A stretch of 56,263 nucleotides of DNA, from assembly GCF_014202395.1 (NCBI RefSeq), contig NZ_JACHGQ010000015.1:1-56263 (forward strand), given 5' to 3'. Positions within the stretch are counted from its first letter, which is position 1. Each line of letters begins with the position of its first letter. Below the pieces are notes generated by a model. It was not told the origin of the DNA, searched no databases, and saw only the letters and a program-made list of their open reading frames with translations. The position numbers were made by a program, and so were the translations under genes. Positions 29,034 through 39,168 of this stretch are shown piece after piece. This DNA is from Histophilus somni. GTDB taxonomy: Bacteria > Pseudomonadota > Gammaproteobacteria > Enterobacterales > Pasteurellaceae.

Positions 29034-29058
29034 AAGTGCGGTAATTGATACCGCACTT
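29034..29058 (+). terminator. Terminator made of an inverted uptake-signal pair (tpiA)
   Basis: AAGTGCGGT and ACCGCACTT face each other across 7 nt, with A and T runs outside, giving an intrinsic terminator. A common device in Pasteurellaceae. Confidence 0.85.
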
Positions 29059-29100
29059 TTTAGTATTCATAATTTCTCGTTTTCTTAATGTCTAAAATTT

Positions 29101-30381
29101 ATGTGGTCTTTTTTTTATACCTCAATAATGTACTGTATTCAGCCATTTGTCTTGGTGTATAACCTTATACGCAGTTTTAAGTCGCCGAATTATCGAAAAC
29201 GTATTTTAGAACGTTACGCTTTTTATCCTTCGCTGACTGAACCGAAGCCGAATGGGGTTGTGATTCATGCGGCTTCTGTGGGGGAAGTGATTGCGGCAAC
29301 TCCTTTAGTTAAAAAGATACAACAGCAATATCCACATTTATCTATAACGTTTACAACGGTGACACCAACGGGATCAGATCGTGTCAAAGCCGCTTTTGGT
29401 CAATCCGTCTTCCATGTTTATTTACCTTATGATTTACCCGATGCAATTTTGCGTTTTATTGATTTTGTAAAACCGAAAATGTGCATTGTGATTGAAACGG
29501 AAATTTGGCCGAATTTAATTAAACAATTATATTTACGAGATATTCCTTTTGTTATTGCTAATGCAAGATTGTCTGAACGTTCGGCAAAACGCTATGGCTG
29601 GGTTAAAGCACAATTACAAAATATGTTTAGTCAGATTAGCCTGATTGCACCGCAAGACGAGGTAAGCCTGCGGCGTTATATTGATTTGGGCTACAATCCG
29701 TCAAAATTAAAATTGACGGGAAATATCAAATATGACTTAGTGGTGAGTGATGAATTAGAGAAAAAAATTACCGCACTTCGCCAATCTTGGAGCCAAAATC
29801 GCCCAGTTTGGATTGCTGCAAGCACACATGAAGGCGAGGAAATGATTATTTTGCAGGCTCATCAAAAGTTGCTAAAAACTTATCCGCAGTTGTTATTAAT
29901 TTTAGTACCTCGTCATCCTGAACGTTTTAACCTTGTCGCAGAGTTAATTGAAAAGCAAAAGCTTAGCTATATTCGCCGTTCTGCACATGTTAATCCCGAT
30001 TTATTAACACAGGTTGTACTTGGAGATACCATGGGGGAGTTGATGTTAATGTACGGTATTTCCGATATTGCCTTTGTGGGGGGAAGTTTAGTCAAGCATG
30101 GGGGGCATAATCCTTTAGAGCCTCTCGCTTTTAAGTTACCTGTGATTAGCGGTCAATATACTTTTAATTTTCCGGTGGTTTACCAAAACTTATCAGAGGT
30201 TCAAGGGGTAGTGTTAGTCAATGAAAATAGCCAAGAGCTGGAAAGTGCGGTAAAAAATTTGTTATCTTCTCCTCAATTATGTGAACGCTATGGTAATGCC
30301 GGTTATGAAGTATTGGTCCAAAATCGTGGTGCATTACAACGACTATTTGAATTACTACAGCCTTATTTGGAGAAAGAATAA
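29101..30381 (+). CDS. waaA: KDO transferase (3-deoxy-D-manno-octulosonic acid transferase)
   Basis: 426 residues. An N-terminal membrane anchor ([20 protein letters not shown]) is followed by a GT-B fold. Signatures: [36 protein letters not shown] and [11 protein letters not shown]. It transfers KDO to lipid IVA; Haemophilus-type enzymes are monofunctional, with a separate kinase, and this may apply here (inference). The stop overlaps the coaD start (TAATG), as in many gammaproteobacteria. Confidence 0.95.
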   Translation: MWSFFYTSIMYCIQPFVLVYNLIRSFKSPNYRKRILERYAFYPSLTEPKPNGVVIHAASVGEVIAATPLVKKIQQQYPHLSITFTTVTPTGSDRVKAAFGQSVFHVYLPYDLPDAILRFIDFVKPKMCIVIETEIWPNLIKQLYLRDIPFVIANARLSERSAKRYGWVKAQLQNMFSQISLIAPQDEVSLRRYIDLGYNPSKLKLTGNIKYDLVVSDELEKKITALRQSWSQNRPVWIAASTHEGEEMIILQAHQKLLKTYPQLLLILVPRHPERFNLVAELIEKQKLSYIRRSAHVNPDLLTQVVLGDTMGELMLMYGISDIAFVGGSLVKHGGHNPLEPLAFKLPVISGQYTFNFPVVYQNLSEVQGVVLVNENSQELESAVKNLLSSPQLCERYGNAGYEVLVQNRGALQRLFELLQPYLEKE

Positions 30382-30857
30382 TGACAACGGTTATTTATCC
30401 TGGCACTTTTGATCCTATTACCAATGGACATATGGATATTATTCAGCGTAGTGCGGTCTTATTTAGCAAAGTTATTGTTGCTGTGGCAAAAAACCCGAGT
30501 AAACAACCTTTATTTAATTTAGCTGAGCGAGTTGAATTAGTTCAATTGTCTGTTGTTCATTTAGACAATGTAGAGGTAATAGGGTTTGATGATTTATTGG
30601 CAAATGTGGTTAAAGCAAGACAAATTGATGCGATTATTCGAGGGGTACGCACGACAATGGATTTTGAATATGAATCACAACTTGCACATTTAAATCGTTT
30701 GTTGACGAATGGTGTAGAAAGTTTATTTTTACCCCCGACCGAGCAGTGGTCTTATGTTTCTTCAACTATTGTACGAGATATTTTTTTACATCAAGGTGAT
30801 GTGTCCCGATTAGTTCCTGCAGCGGTATTACGAGCTTTAGAAAAGCGGGCTAAATAA
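30381..30857 (+). CDS. coaD: Phosphopantetheine adenylyltransferase
   Basis: 158 residues. Motifs [14 protein letters not shown] (TxGH nucleotidyltransferase) and [10 protein letters not shown] (ISSTxxR) are present. It makes dephospho-CoA from phosphopantetheine and ATP. The start overlaps the waaA stop by one base, so it is translationally coupled. Confidence 0.97.
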   Translation: MTTVIYPGTFDPITNGHMDIIQRSAVLFSKVIVAVAKNPSKQPLFNLAERVELVQLSVVHLDNVEVIGFDDLLANVVKARQIDAIIRGVRTTMDFEYESQLAHLNRLLTNGVESLFLPPTEQWSYVSSTIVRDIFLHQGDVSRLVPAAVLRALEKRAK

Positions 30858-30930
30858 TTTGATGAGATTTTATTAAATAATCCTTACATTATGTATGCTT
30901 AAAACACTAAAACTAAATAGGAAATAATGA

Positions 30931-32769
30931 ATGTTGAATAAAATTTTTGTGTGGTTTGAAAGTCGTTTAAATCCTTATCCGGAACAGACGTTCAATCACC
31001 TACATCAAGGTCTGTTTCGATTTATTTGGTCAAATTTGGAAGGAATGAAAAAATGGATTTTCCTACTTGCTTTCTTATCGTTCGGATTGGGGGCAATGGA
31101 GGCAATTCTTTTCCAATTTATGGGCGTTTTGGTGGAATGGCTCAGTCAATATGACGTGCAAACTTTATGGGTAGAAAAAGGTGCTTATTTAGTTGGGATG
31201 TTGATTTTATTGCTATTTAGCATTATATGGTCTTTTTTAGCATCAGCTACACGTTTGCAAACCTTACAGGGTGTTTTTCCAATGCGTTTGCGTTGGAATT
31301 TTCATCGTTTGATGTTGGGGCAAAGTTTAAGTTTTTATCAAGATGAATTTGCCGGTCGAGTGTCTGCAAAAGTCATGCAAACAGCGTTGGCATTGCGTGA
31401 TACAGTGCTTACTTTGGCAGACATGATGGTTTATATTTTGGTCTATTTTGTTACCTCAGGTATTGTTTTAGCAGCATTAGATATATGGTTATTAGTTCCT
31501 TTTGTTCTATGGCTAATAGTTTTTGTGGTTATTTTATGGATTGTTATTCCTGAACTGGCTAAAAAAGCAGAACAACAAGCGGACTCAAGATCATTAATGA
31601 CAGGTAGAATTACTGATGCTTATGCCAATATTTCCACTGTTAAGCTTTTTTCTCATGGTGCAAGAGAGGCAGCTTATGCAAAGCGATCCATGCAAGATTT
31701 TATGATGACTGTTCATGCACAAATGCGTCTTGCTACTTCCTTAGATACTCTGACTTATAGCACAAATGTAGCGTTAACCTTAAGTACGGGAATTCTAGGG
31801 ATTGTGTTATGGGGAAAAGGTTTGGTCGGTGTAGGAGCCATTGCTACTGCGTTGGCAATGGCACTAAGAGTGAATGGATTATCTCGTTGGATTATGTGGG
31901 AAATGGCACGCTTGTTTGAAAATATCGGTACTGTAAATGATGGCATGGCAACACTGACAAAACCGCTAACTATTGTGGATAAACCGGACGCACAAGATTT
32001 GGAGATTAAACAAGGAAATATTCATTTTAACAATGTAGACTTTGCTTATACACCGGATAAGCCTTTACTAACAAATTTTAATTTACATATTAAAGCCGGA
32101 GAGAAAGTAGGGCTGATTGGTCGTTCCGGAGCAGGAAAGTCTACAATTGTAAATTTATTACTGCGATTTTATGAAACTCAGCAAGGTTCTATCACTATTG
32201 ACGGGCAGAGTGTCGCAGATGTTTCACAAGAAAGTTTACGTCGCCAAATTGGTTTGGTCACACAAGATACTTCTTTATTGCATCGTTCTGTTCGGGATAA
32301 TATTGTTTACGGTCGTCCGGAAGCGACAGAAGAAGAAATGATTGAAGCTGCAAAGCGAGCAGAGGCAGCGGAGTTTATTCCATTTTTGAGTGATTCTCAA
32401 GGGAGACAAGGTTATGATGCTCATGTGGGAGAGCGAGGAGTAAAACTTTCCGGGGGGCAACGTCAGCGTATTGCTATTGCTCGAGTGATGTTAAAAGATG
32501 CACCGATTTTGTTACTGGATGAAGCAACCAGTGCGTTAGATTCTGAAGTGGAAATCGCTATTCAGAATAGTTTGGACAAAATGATGGAAAATAAAACAGT
32601 GATTGCCATTGCTCATCGTTTATCTACAATTGCTGCCATGGATAGATTAATTGTATTAGATCAAGGACGAATTGTTGAGCAAGGCACTCATACTGAATTG
32701 CTGGAGAAAAACGGTTTGTATGCAAAGCTTTGGCAACATCAGAGCGGTGGATTTTTGAGTGAATATTAG
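30931..32769 (+). CDS. ABC exporter, fused permease and ATPase
   Basis: 612 residues. Six predicted membrane segments in the first ~330 residues, then one nucleotide-binding domain with Walker A GRSGAGKST, signature LSGGQRQRIAIARV, Walker B ILLLDEATSALDS and the H-loop AIAHRLST. Half-transporter of the exporter type, working as a dimer, close to the uncharacterised HI0664-type proteins of Haemophilus. Substrate unknown. SD AGGAAA before the ATG at 30931. It ends at a bidirectional terminator shared with iolB. Confidence 0.9.
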   Translation: MLNKIFVWFESRLNPYPEQTFNHLHQGLFRFIWSNLEGMKKWIFLLAFLSFGLGAMEAILFQFMGVLVEWLSQYDVQTLWVEKGAYLVGMLILLLFSIIWSFLASATRLQTLQGVFPMRLRWNFHRLMLGQSLSFYQDEFAGRVSAKVMQTALALRDTVLTLADMMVYILVYFVTSGIVLAALDIWLLVPFVLWLIVFVVILWIVIPELAKKAEQQADSRSLMTGRITDAYANISTVKLFSHGAREAAYAKRSMQDFMMTVHAQMRLATSLDTLTYSTNVALTLSTGILGIVLWGKGLVGVGAIATALAMALRVNGLSRWIMWEMARLFENIGTVNDGMATLTKPLTIVDKPDAQDLEIKQGNIHFNNVDFAYTPDKPLLTNFNLHIKAGEKVGLIGRSGAGKSTIVNLLLRFYETQQGSITIDGQSVADVSQESLRRQIGLVTQDTSLLHRSVRDNIVYGRPEATEEEMIEAAKRAEAAEFIPFLSDSQGRQGYDAHVGERGVKLSGGQRQRIAIARVMLKDAPILLLDEATSALDSEVEIAIQNSLDKMMENKTVIAIAHRLSTIAAMDRLIVLDQGRIVEQGTHTELLEKNGLYAKLWQHQSGGFLSEY

Positions 32770-32799
32770 TCAAGATTTTAGGATTAATCAAAGACACTA

Positions 32800-32836
32800 A
32801 AAAGGCGGAAATGTAAGATTTCAAATTCCGCCTTTT
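32800..32836. terminator. Bidirectional terminator between ABC exporter and iolB
   Basis: Perfect 11-bp arms AAAAGGCGGAA / TTCCGCCTTTT between convergent genes. Confidence 0.8.
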
Positions 32837-32851
32837 GCTCCTCAAACAGTG

Positions 32852-33682
32852 TTATTTAAATTTGTCGGCATAAGCAGAGCTGTTGATCCACTGATGATCT
32901 TGTTCCCAAGTAAATTTCCATTTACGTACAGGTCCCGCCATAACATTAAGGTAATAGTTGTTATAACCGGCAATAGTGGCAACTGGGTGATAACCTTTTG
33001 GTACCAGCACCACATCGCCATCATATACCGCCATACATTCGTCCAAAGTGCGGTCGTCCGTATAGACACGTTGCAGAGCAAAACCTTGTGGTTTATCAAA
33101 ACGATGATAATAACTTTCTTCTAAGTAAGTTTCATCAGGACTATCTTTTTGGTCATGCTTGTGGCTTGGGTAGGAACTGGTATTTCCTTCATCAGTAAAT
33201 ACTTCAACCACTAGCAAGGCATCTGCCTTTTCGGTTTCCGGCAAGATATTGTGTACAAGGCGTTTGTTATTACCAAAACCACGTCGTTCTACTCCCACTT
33301 GTTCAGGGGTAATTAAACGTACAGGCAAGTCACCGTTACTTGGTGCTCGACAAACAGCCAACTCTAAATAAGTTTCAGCTTTAATTTCTATTTGTTGATG
33401 GTGTGGAGCGTACACCGAATAAGGCGGAATTTTCTCAAACGGTGTAGTTCGATTACCAATATTATTATATGTTTCACCGCCAGCTGAGACAGTGGCTTTA
33501 CCACTTACTAAAACAAAACAAGTCTCAGTAGTTTCTGTATTAAAACTTAATGTCTGCCCTGCTTGCAAATGATACATTTCAAAACCGACATATTCCCAAC
33601 CGGCACTTTCTGGTGTGATTTTTTGTACTTCACCATTTGCAGCAGGATTGTCTTTGCGTGATTTAGATAATAAGTAACTCAT
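32852..33682 (-). CDS. iolB: 5-deoxy-glucuronate isomerase IolB
   Basis: 276 residues from the ATG at 33682, which has GGGGAAG seven bases upstream; an in-frame TTG at 33694 is less likely. Cupin fold with GWEYVGFEMYHLQAGQTL, HKHDQKDSP, EESYYHRF and LVPKGYHPVATIAGY. It converts 5-deoxy-glucuronate to 2-deoxy-5-keto-gluconate in myo-inositol breakdown. Divergent from the MFS gene. One uptake signal inside. Confidence 0.94.
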   Translation of the reverse strand: MSYLLSKSRKDNPAANGEVQKITPESAGWEYVGFEMYHLQAGQTLSFNTETTETCFVLVSGKATVSAGGETYNNIGNRTTPFEKIPPYSVYAPHHQQIEIKAETYLELAVCRAPSNGDLPVRLITPEQVGVERRGFGNNKRLVHNILPETEKADALLVVEVFTDEGNTSSYPSHKHDQKDSPDETYLEESYYHRFDKPQGFALQRVYTDDRTLDECMAVYDGDVVLVPKGYHPVATIAGYNNYYLNVMAGPVRKWKFTWEQDHQWINSSAYADKFK

Positions 33683-33767
33683 ATTCTTCCCCAAAGTGAT
33701 CTATTGATAAAATTTTGCCGAAATCATACCGCACTGCGTAAATTTCGCTATGAGAAATATAGAAAAA

Positions 33768-33783
33768 TCAGAGATAGATCACA
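33768..33783. promoter_or_regulatory. CRP-like site between iolB and the MFS gene
   Basis: TCAGA-N6-TCACA: a perfect right half and 3/5 on the left. One of four similar boxes upstream of iol transcription units. Confidence 0.45.
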
Positions 33784-33919
33784 AAATAATTATTTTACTT
33801 ATATTAGAATTTGATAAAAATGTTTTATTTATGATTTTTTTTTGCAGTATATAAACTAGGCGTTTTATAAGATTTAGTAGTATAGAAATCTTTGTTAATT
33901 AAAAATAAAGGAGTTTTGT

Positions 33920-35305
33920 ATGAAAAGCTTTTTGCAAAAATATGGGTTTACCCCAGCCTCATTTTTTCAACTCATTCTGATCACTGTTAATGCACAATTG
34001 ATTTATGCTTTTTGGGATATTCGTAATAGCGTACCTGGTGGTTTTCCTGCCGCTTTAGGGGTAACGGATCAACAAGCCGGTTATTTATATTCTATGCAAG
34101 GACTTGTAATTATTTTAGGGACTATTGCTTTAGGTTGGGTTGGTGACCGTTTTTCAATTCGTTCTATTATGTTGCTATCTACGGTTGGTGTGGGTGGAAT
34201 TTCTTTATTTCTAACCCTCTCATCTCCGGGACTTAGCATGCCTGTGTTACTGGCTTGTTTCTTCTCTATGTTATTTTTTAGTGAGGTATTATTTAAACCG
34301 GCTAATTTCAAAGCATTAAGAATTTCAACCACGGAAAAACATCAAGGTATGGTATTTGGATTATTTGAGTTTGGTCGTGGGTTGCTTGCTTTCCTTATCT
34401 CCTTGTTATGGACGGTGATGCTTTATTATAAAGTCGGCCCGAAGGCAATGATGATGACAAGTTGTATTATTGTTATTATTACTGGTATTGCAGTGTTTTT
34501 TATTGTACCTAAAGATCAAAAAGTCGGAGATGAAGATACTCAAGTTAATACGACCAAAGAAGCTATTCAGGGTGTTGCTCGTGTAGCTAAATTACCGGTT
34601 GTTTGGATTGCCGGAATTAATGTGTTCTGTATTTATGGTGCGTTTGTTGCCGCTGGGACCTATTTTGCCCGTTTTTTACAAGGTGGATATGGTACAAGTG
34701 CGGTTGCTGCGGCAGTTTTTGCAACAGTAGTTATTGCATTGAGAATGTTACCTTTGGTTTCTTCCGTTTTAGTAGAAAAAGTCTTTGCTTCTACCGCACA
34801 CTTCATGCGAATGATGCAAATTATTTTAGTGGTTATTCTTTCTGTAATTGGAATTATCTTTTTTACCAATCATCCAGATATTTCTTTATATGCTGATGGT
34901 TATATTCCAGATAATACCCCGGTAGGACTCATTTCTTCCAGTATGTTCTGGACACTGGTAGTTCTTATGTTATGTGCATCAGCTTGTATCTTCATGATTC
35001 GAGGTGTTTATTATGCCCCAATCGGTGAGATGGGGGTTGATAAAAAGCATTCCTCAGCAGCAATGTCTTTCGCCATTACTATTGGCTATTTTCCTGCTTT
35101 ATTAGCACCAATTGTATTAGGCGGCTTGGTTAAATCACCGGCAAAAGATGCTACAGGACAAATTATCCGCTCTTATTTAACTGATACGCAAGTGTTAGCT
35201 TGTGCTTTCTTTGGGCTTGCGATTCTTGCGTTAATTTCTGTTTTTATGTCACATACTTTAATTAAAATGAAACAGAAACAGCAATCAAAAACTAGTAATC
35301 AATAG
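33920..35305 (+). CDS. MFS transporter, YihN-like
   Basis: 461 residues, 12 membrane segments. MFS motif GWVGDRFSIRS lies between segments 2 and 3. GMVFGLFEFGRGLLAF and YYAPIGEMGVDKKHSSAAM resemble E. coli YihN and are unlike the classic sugar-porter inositol transporters (IolT). It is 9 bp before a PI-PLC-like gene and divergent from iolB. It may import an inositol derivative such as glycerophosphoinositol (inference). SD AAAGGAG. Confidence 0.88.
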   Translation: MKSFLQKYGFTPASFFQLILITVNAQLIYAFWDIRNSVPGGFPAALGVTDQQAGYLYSMQGLVIILGTIALGWVGDRFSIRSIMLLSTVGVGGISLFLTLSSPGLSMPVLLACFFSMLFFSEVLFKPANFKALRISTTEKHQGMVFGLFEFGRGLLAFLISLLWTVMLYYKVGPKAMMMTSCIIVIITGIAVFFIVPKDQKVGDEDTQVNTTKEAIQGVARVAKLPVVWIAGINVFCIYGAFVAAGTYFARFLQGGYGTSAVAAAVFATVVIALRMLPLVSSVLVEKVFASTAHFMRMMQIILVVILSVIGIIFFTNHPDISLYADGYIPDNTPVGLISSSMFWTLVVLMLCASACIFMIRGVYYAPIGEMGVDKKHSSAAMSFAITIGYFPALLAPIVLGGLVKSPAKDATGQIIRSYLTDTQVLACAFFGLAILALISVFMSHTLIKMKQKQQSKTSNQ

Positions 35306-35314
35306 GCGTTTTTT

Positions 35315-36163
35315 ATGAATGGTCAAAAAATAATAGGAAGTCAGTGTATTAGGCAATGTAATCCCGATCTTCGCATTACCGAATTGATTATTCCAGGAAC
35401 TCATGACTCTGCCACATCAACGTGTTATGAACGTTATTATCGAACACAGGATTTATCAATAGCGGAGCAATTGGATTGCGGTGTTAGATTTTTAGACATT
35501 CGTTTACGCAAAGAAATGGTTGCAGCCCATCGAGAATGGGTTAGTGATATTCGAGCAGAGGAAATTTTTGAAAAGTGCGGTGAGTTTTTACAAAAAAATC
35601 CACAGGAATTCGTTTTAATGCGTATTCAAAATGCAAATGAACGGAAAGATGATTTTCCTGAATATGGCGAAGCGTTGTTGTCAAAAGTACAGCAATATAA
35701 ATCTTTGTTTTATGCTTGGGAGCATTCTCAAATTGTTCAAGATGGCAATCCAAAATGGCCAACTATTGCACAAGCGGCTGGAAAAATTGTTCCGATCGAA
35801 TGTGCTCCGCCAAGTATGTCAATTAACAAAATAAACGGTGAATTATGGGCAGCCAATTGGCATGATAATTCGCAGATTTTGTTACAAGACTTGTGGGATG
35901 GTCCGACAGTAGAAGAAAAATGTGTGGCAATTAAAACGCTGATTGAAAAAGGCAGAGAGGTACACTCGGACATACTGTTGTTAAATCATATTAGTGCGAC
36001 TAATGGTGAATTGCAGTATCCGGATGCTTATGCAGCATATTTGAATGAATACTCTAGTCGATTATGGAAACAATTGGCGAAACGTAGTTTTAGAGGTGTG
36101 CAGATTTATGATTTTATTAATCCTTCTATCTGCCAAGAATTGTTGCGATTAAATTTTGATTAG
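35315..36163 (+). CDS. PI-PLC X-domain protein (phosphatidylinositol-specific phospholipase C-like), cytoplasmic
   Basis: 282 residues. PGTHDSAT near residue 31 gives the first catalytic His and neighbouring Asp. EQLDCGVRFLDIRLR holds the conserved Asp and Arg. AAHREW supplies the second catalytic His position. These match the bacterial PI-PLC layout (Bacillus cereus His32, Asp33, Arg69, His82). It has no signal peptide or lipobox, whereas known bacterial PI-PLCs are secreted, so it probably acts on an imported soluble phosphoinositol. Directly behind the MFS gene and inside an inositol catabolic island. One uptake signal inside. Substrate is inference. Confidence 0.82.
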   Translation: MNGQKIIGSQCIRQCNPDLRITELIIPGTHDSATSTCYERYYRTQDLSIAEQLDCGVRFLDIRLRKEMVAAHREWVSDIRAEEIFEKCGEFLQKNPQEFVLMRIQNANERKDDFPEYGEALLSKVQQYKSLFYAWEHSQIVQDGNPKWPTIAQAAGKIVPIECAPPSMSINKINGELWAANWHDNSQILLQDLWDGPTVEEKCVAIKTLIEKGREVHSDILLLNHISATNGELQYPDAYAAYLNEYSSRLWKQLAKRSFRGVQIYDFINPSICQELLRLNFD

Positions 36164-36187
36164 TTGAGTTGATAGATTTAGCAAAAA

Positions 36188-36203
36188 TCAAATCTAGATC
36201 ACA
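36188..36203. promoter_or_regulatory. CRP-like site upstream of iolA
   Basis: TCAAA-TCTAGA-TCACA: good right half and spacer, poor left half; ~120 bp before the iolA ATG. Confidence 0.45.
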
Positions 36204-36323
36204 AAAATGAAATAAATATTTCGTTTTCAATAAAATGAATTGAAAATTTTATTCCATTGATCTACTCTAAAGACGTAGCAAGAAATGCTTTGTGATTGAG
36301 CAAAAATACTTAAGGAGAAAATA

Positions 36324-37832
36324 ATGGAAACGGTTTTGAACTTTATCAATGGTAAACAAGTAGCAAGTAAAGGTACTAAAGCTTGGCCTATTTATAATCC
36401 AGCCACGGGTGAGCAAATTCGCCAAGTAATGATGAGTACTGCAGAAGAGGTAAATGAAGCGGTTGAAGTTGCACAAAAGGCATTTCCTGCTTGGGCTGCG
36501 ACTTCGCCACTTCGTCGTGCCCGTGTAATGTTTAAATTTAAGCAATTGTTAGAACGTGATTGGGATGACTTAGCTCGTTTAATTACCGAAGAACATGGTA
36601 AAGTTTTCTCTGATGCACAAGGTGAACTAACTCGTGGTTTAGAAGTTGTGGAGTTTGCTTGTGGCATTCCACATTTAGTAAAAGGTGAATTTTCTGAACA
36701 AGCCGGTCGTGGGATTGATATTCATTCAGCCATGCAACCTTTAGGAGTTTGTGTAGGTATCACACCATTTAATTTTCCTGCGATGGTTCCAATGTGGATG
36801 TTTCCGATTGCACTTGCTTGCGGTAATACATTTATCTTAAAACCGGCGAAAGCCGATCCATCTTTATCTATTCGTTTGGCTGAATTATTAAAAGAGGCGG
36901 GGTTACCGGATGGTGTGTTTAATGTAGTGCATGGTGATCGTCAAGACAATGAAATTTTATTGCGTGATCCTCGAGTGAAAGCTGTAAGCTTTGTGGGTTC
37001 AACTACGGCTGCGGCACATGTTCATGCGATTGGTTCGGCACATGGTAAACGTGTTCAAGCACTGGGTGCGGCGAAAAATCACGGTTTAGTGATGCCTGAT
37101 GTAGATATTGAAGCAACAGCTAACGCACTATTAGGTGCGGCATTCGGTGCAGCCGGTGAACGCTGTATGGCATTACCTTTAGCAGTAACCATTGATGATG
37201 AAACGGCAGATAAATTAGTCGCAGCATTAAAACCGAAAGTAGAGGCATTACGTTATGGTCCCGGTCTCACTAAAGAAGGCGAAAAAGAAAATGATTTTGG
37301 TCCATTAATTACTCGTCAACATCGTGATAACGTAAAACGTTATGTAGATATAGGTGTGTCAGAGGGGGCAACTTTAGTGGTTGATGGACGTGATAAATTC
37401 CCTGCTGGTTACGAGAATGGTTTCTTTATTGGAGGGTGTTTATTTGACCATGTAACTCCTGATATGACTATTTACAAAGAAGAAATTTTTGGTCCAGTAT
37501 TAGGCATTGTCCGTGCGAAAAATTTCCAAGAGGCTATGAAACTAATTAATGAGCATCAATTCGGTAATGGTGCAGCAATCTTTACCAATAATGGTGCGGC
37601 AGCTCGTGAATTTGCATATCAAGTACAAGCAGGTATGGTGGGCGTGAATGTGCCAATTCCGGTGCCGATGGCATTCCATTGTTTCGGGGGATGGAAAGAA
37701 TCCGCTTACGGTGCATTAAATGCTTACGGTCCAGACGGTGTTCGTTTTTATACCAAAATGAAAACTGTAACAACACGTTGGCCAGAGAAAGATCTTTCAT
37801 CACAAGCAGCATTCAGTATGCCAACCCTATAA
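36324..37832 (+). CDS. iolA: (Methyl)malonate-semialdehyde dehydrogenase IolA/MmsA
   Basis: 502 residues. ALDH fold with catalytic Cys in GAAGERCMALPLAV and PLGVCVGITPFNFPAMVPMWM in the cofactor domain, both typical of the CoA-acylating MmsA group. In inositol breakdown it turns malonate semialdehyde into acetyl-CoA and CO2. SD AAGGAGA. A hairpin terminator follows before the next dehydrogenase. Confidence 0.93.
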   Translation: METVLNFINGKQVASKGTKAWPIYNPATGEQIRQVMMSTAEEVNEAVEVAQKAFPAWAATSPLRRARVMFKFKQLLERDWDDLARLITEEHGKVFSDAQGELTRGLEVVEFACGIPHLVKGEFSEQAGRGIDIHSAMQPLGVCVGITPFNFPAMVPMWMFPIALACGNTFILKPAKADPSLSIRLAELLKEAGLPDGVFNVVHGDRQDNEILLRDPRVKAVSFVGSTTAAAHVHAIGSAHGKRVQALGAAKNHGLVMPDVDIEATANALLGAAFGAAGERCMALPLAVTIDDETADKLVAALKPKVEALRYGPGLTKEGEKENDFGPLITRQHRDNVKRYVDIGVSEGATLVVDGRDKFPAGYENGFFIGGCLFDHVTPDMTIYKEEIFGPVLGIVRAKNFQEAMKLINEHQFGNGAAIFTNNGAAAREFAYQVQAGMVGVNVPIPVPMAFHCFGGWKESAYGALNAYGPDGVRFYTKMKTVTTRWPEKDLSSQAAFSMPTL

Positions 37833-37865
37833 ACTAGACAACAGAATAAAAATTTAAGTTAATGT

Positions 37866-37896
37866 AAAGAAGATAGTTTTTTAGCTATCTTCTTTT
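37866..37896 (+). terminator. AT-rich hairpin after iolA
   Basis: Perfect 11-bp arms AAAGAAGATAG / CTATCTTCTTT with an 8-nt loop and a T-rich end. It may reduce, not stop, transcription into the next gene. Confidence 0.55.
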
Positions 37897-37915
37897 GCAA
37901 GAAAAGGAAATGAAA

Positions 37916-39052
37916 ATGAAAAAAGTCCGAGTCGGTTTAATCGGAACAGGTTATATTGGTCGTTGTCATGCGATTGCTTATGCACAAGCACCGACAGTTT
38001 TTCCTCTTGAGGCTGAATTGGTTTTGGAATATTTAGCTGAAATCACACCAGAACTGGCACAACAAAAAGCACAAGAATTTGGTTTTAATCGTTCGACAGG
38101 TGACTGGCGAGATGTAGTATCCGATCCAAATATAGATGTTGTTGATATTTGTACACCCAATTTCTTGCACAAAGAAATTGCTTTAGCCGCTATTGCTAAT
38201 GGTAAACATGTTTATTCTGAAAAACCCTTAGCATTAACCGCAGTTGATGCAAAAATCATGTATGAGGCGGCAAAAAAAGCAGGTGTCAGAACCCTTGTGG
38301 GATTTAATTATATTAAAAATCCGACTACACAACTTGCTCGTGAAATTATTGAGCGTGGTGAAATTGGTGAAGTAATCCATTTCTATGGTACGCATAATGA
38401 AGACTATTTAGCATCAGATACGACACCCTTAGACTGGCATTGTGTTCGTGAAAAAGCAGGACTTGGTGCATTAGGTGATTTGGCAGCACACATTGTGCAA
38501 ATGTCACAATATTTAGTAGGTAGCGATATTGAAAAAGTGATCGGTGATATGGAGACGGTAGTTAAAGAACGCCCAAATCCCCAAAATCTTGCAGAGCGTT
38601 TACCGGTAGAAAACGAAGATCAAGCAACTGCTATGGTGCGTTTTGCAAACGGTTGTATGGGAACCATTGAAACGTCTCGTATTGCTTGTGGACGTAAAAT
38701 GGGATTGACTTATGTAATTACCGGAACAAAAGGTACAATTACCTACACACAAGAACGTATGGCAGAGTTAAAACTCTATCTTCACGATGAAGATCCTGCT
38801 CGTCAAGGCTTTAAAACAATTTTGACAGGTCCGTTACACGCAGATTATAAAAATTTCTGTGTAAGTGCGGGTCATGGTATTGGTTTTAATGATCAAAAAA
38901 CGGTTGAAATTCGTGATTTAGTGAATGGAATAGCGAATAATCATAATATGTATCCTGACTTTGAAGAAGGTTTTAAAGTTTCTCGTGTATTAGATGCTAT
39001 TGCACAATCTTGCCAAGAAAGACGTTGGGTTAACGTGAAAGAAATTGCGTAA
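37916..39052 (+). CDS. Gfo/Idh/MocA-family dehydrogenase (inositol-related)
   Basis: 378 residues. Rossmann motif GLIGTGYIGRCH at the N-terminus, EKPLAL with the catalytic Lys, and GDLAAHIVQ giving the DxxxH metal/catalytic pair. It is only distantly similar to IolG (46992) and longer. Such extra dehydrogenases in iol clusters often act on scyllo- or D-chiro-inositol (IolW/IolX/IolU), a possible role here. Start at the ATG of 37916, seven bases after AAGGAA; an ATG at 37910 is too close to that site. Confidence 0.87.
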   Translation: MKKVRVGLIGTGYIGRCHAIAYAQAPTVFPLEAELVLEYLAEITPELAQQKAQEFGFNRSTGDWRDVVSDPNIDVVDICTPNFLHKEIALAAIANGKHVYSEKPLALTAVDAKIMYEAAKKAGVRTLVGFNYIKNPTTQLAREIIERGEIGEVIHFYGTHNEDYLASDTTPLDWHCVREKAGLGALGDLAAHIVQMSQYLVGSDIEKVIGDMETVVKERPNPQNLAERLPVENEDQATAMVRFANGCMGTIETSRIACGRKMGLTYVITGTKGTITYTQERMAELKLYLHDEDPARQGFKTILTGPLHADYKNFCVSAGHGIGFNDQKTVEIRDLVNGIANNHNMYPDFEEGFKVSRVLDAIAQSCQERRWVNVKEIA

Positions 39053-39084
39053 TTTTCACCGCACTTTTATAAGTATTTAAAAAG

Positions 39085-39111
39085 GTCGAGTTGAATGACT
39101 CGGCATTTTTT
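39085..39111 (+). terminator. Terminator after the Gfo/Idh/MocA gene
   Basis: Stem GTCGAGT / ACTCGGC with one G-U pair and a 6-nt loop, then ATTTTTT. A perfect uptake signal lies just before it (39058). Confidence 0.75.
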
Positions 39112-39168
39112 AGGTATAAATTTAAAATGTTGTTTATCTCTAATTTTTAAAAATTTTTCCCTCAAAAA

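Noticed and set aside
32842-33198. Several open frames over the iolB gene on both strands
   Set aside because: Shadows of iolB; no conserved protein features.
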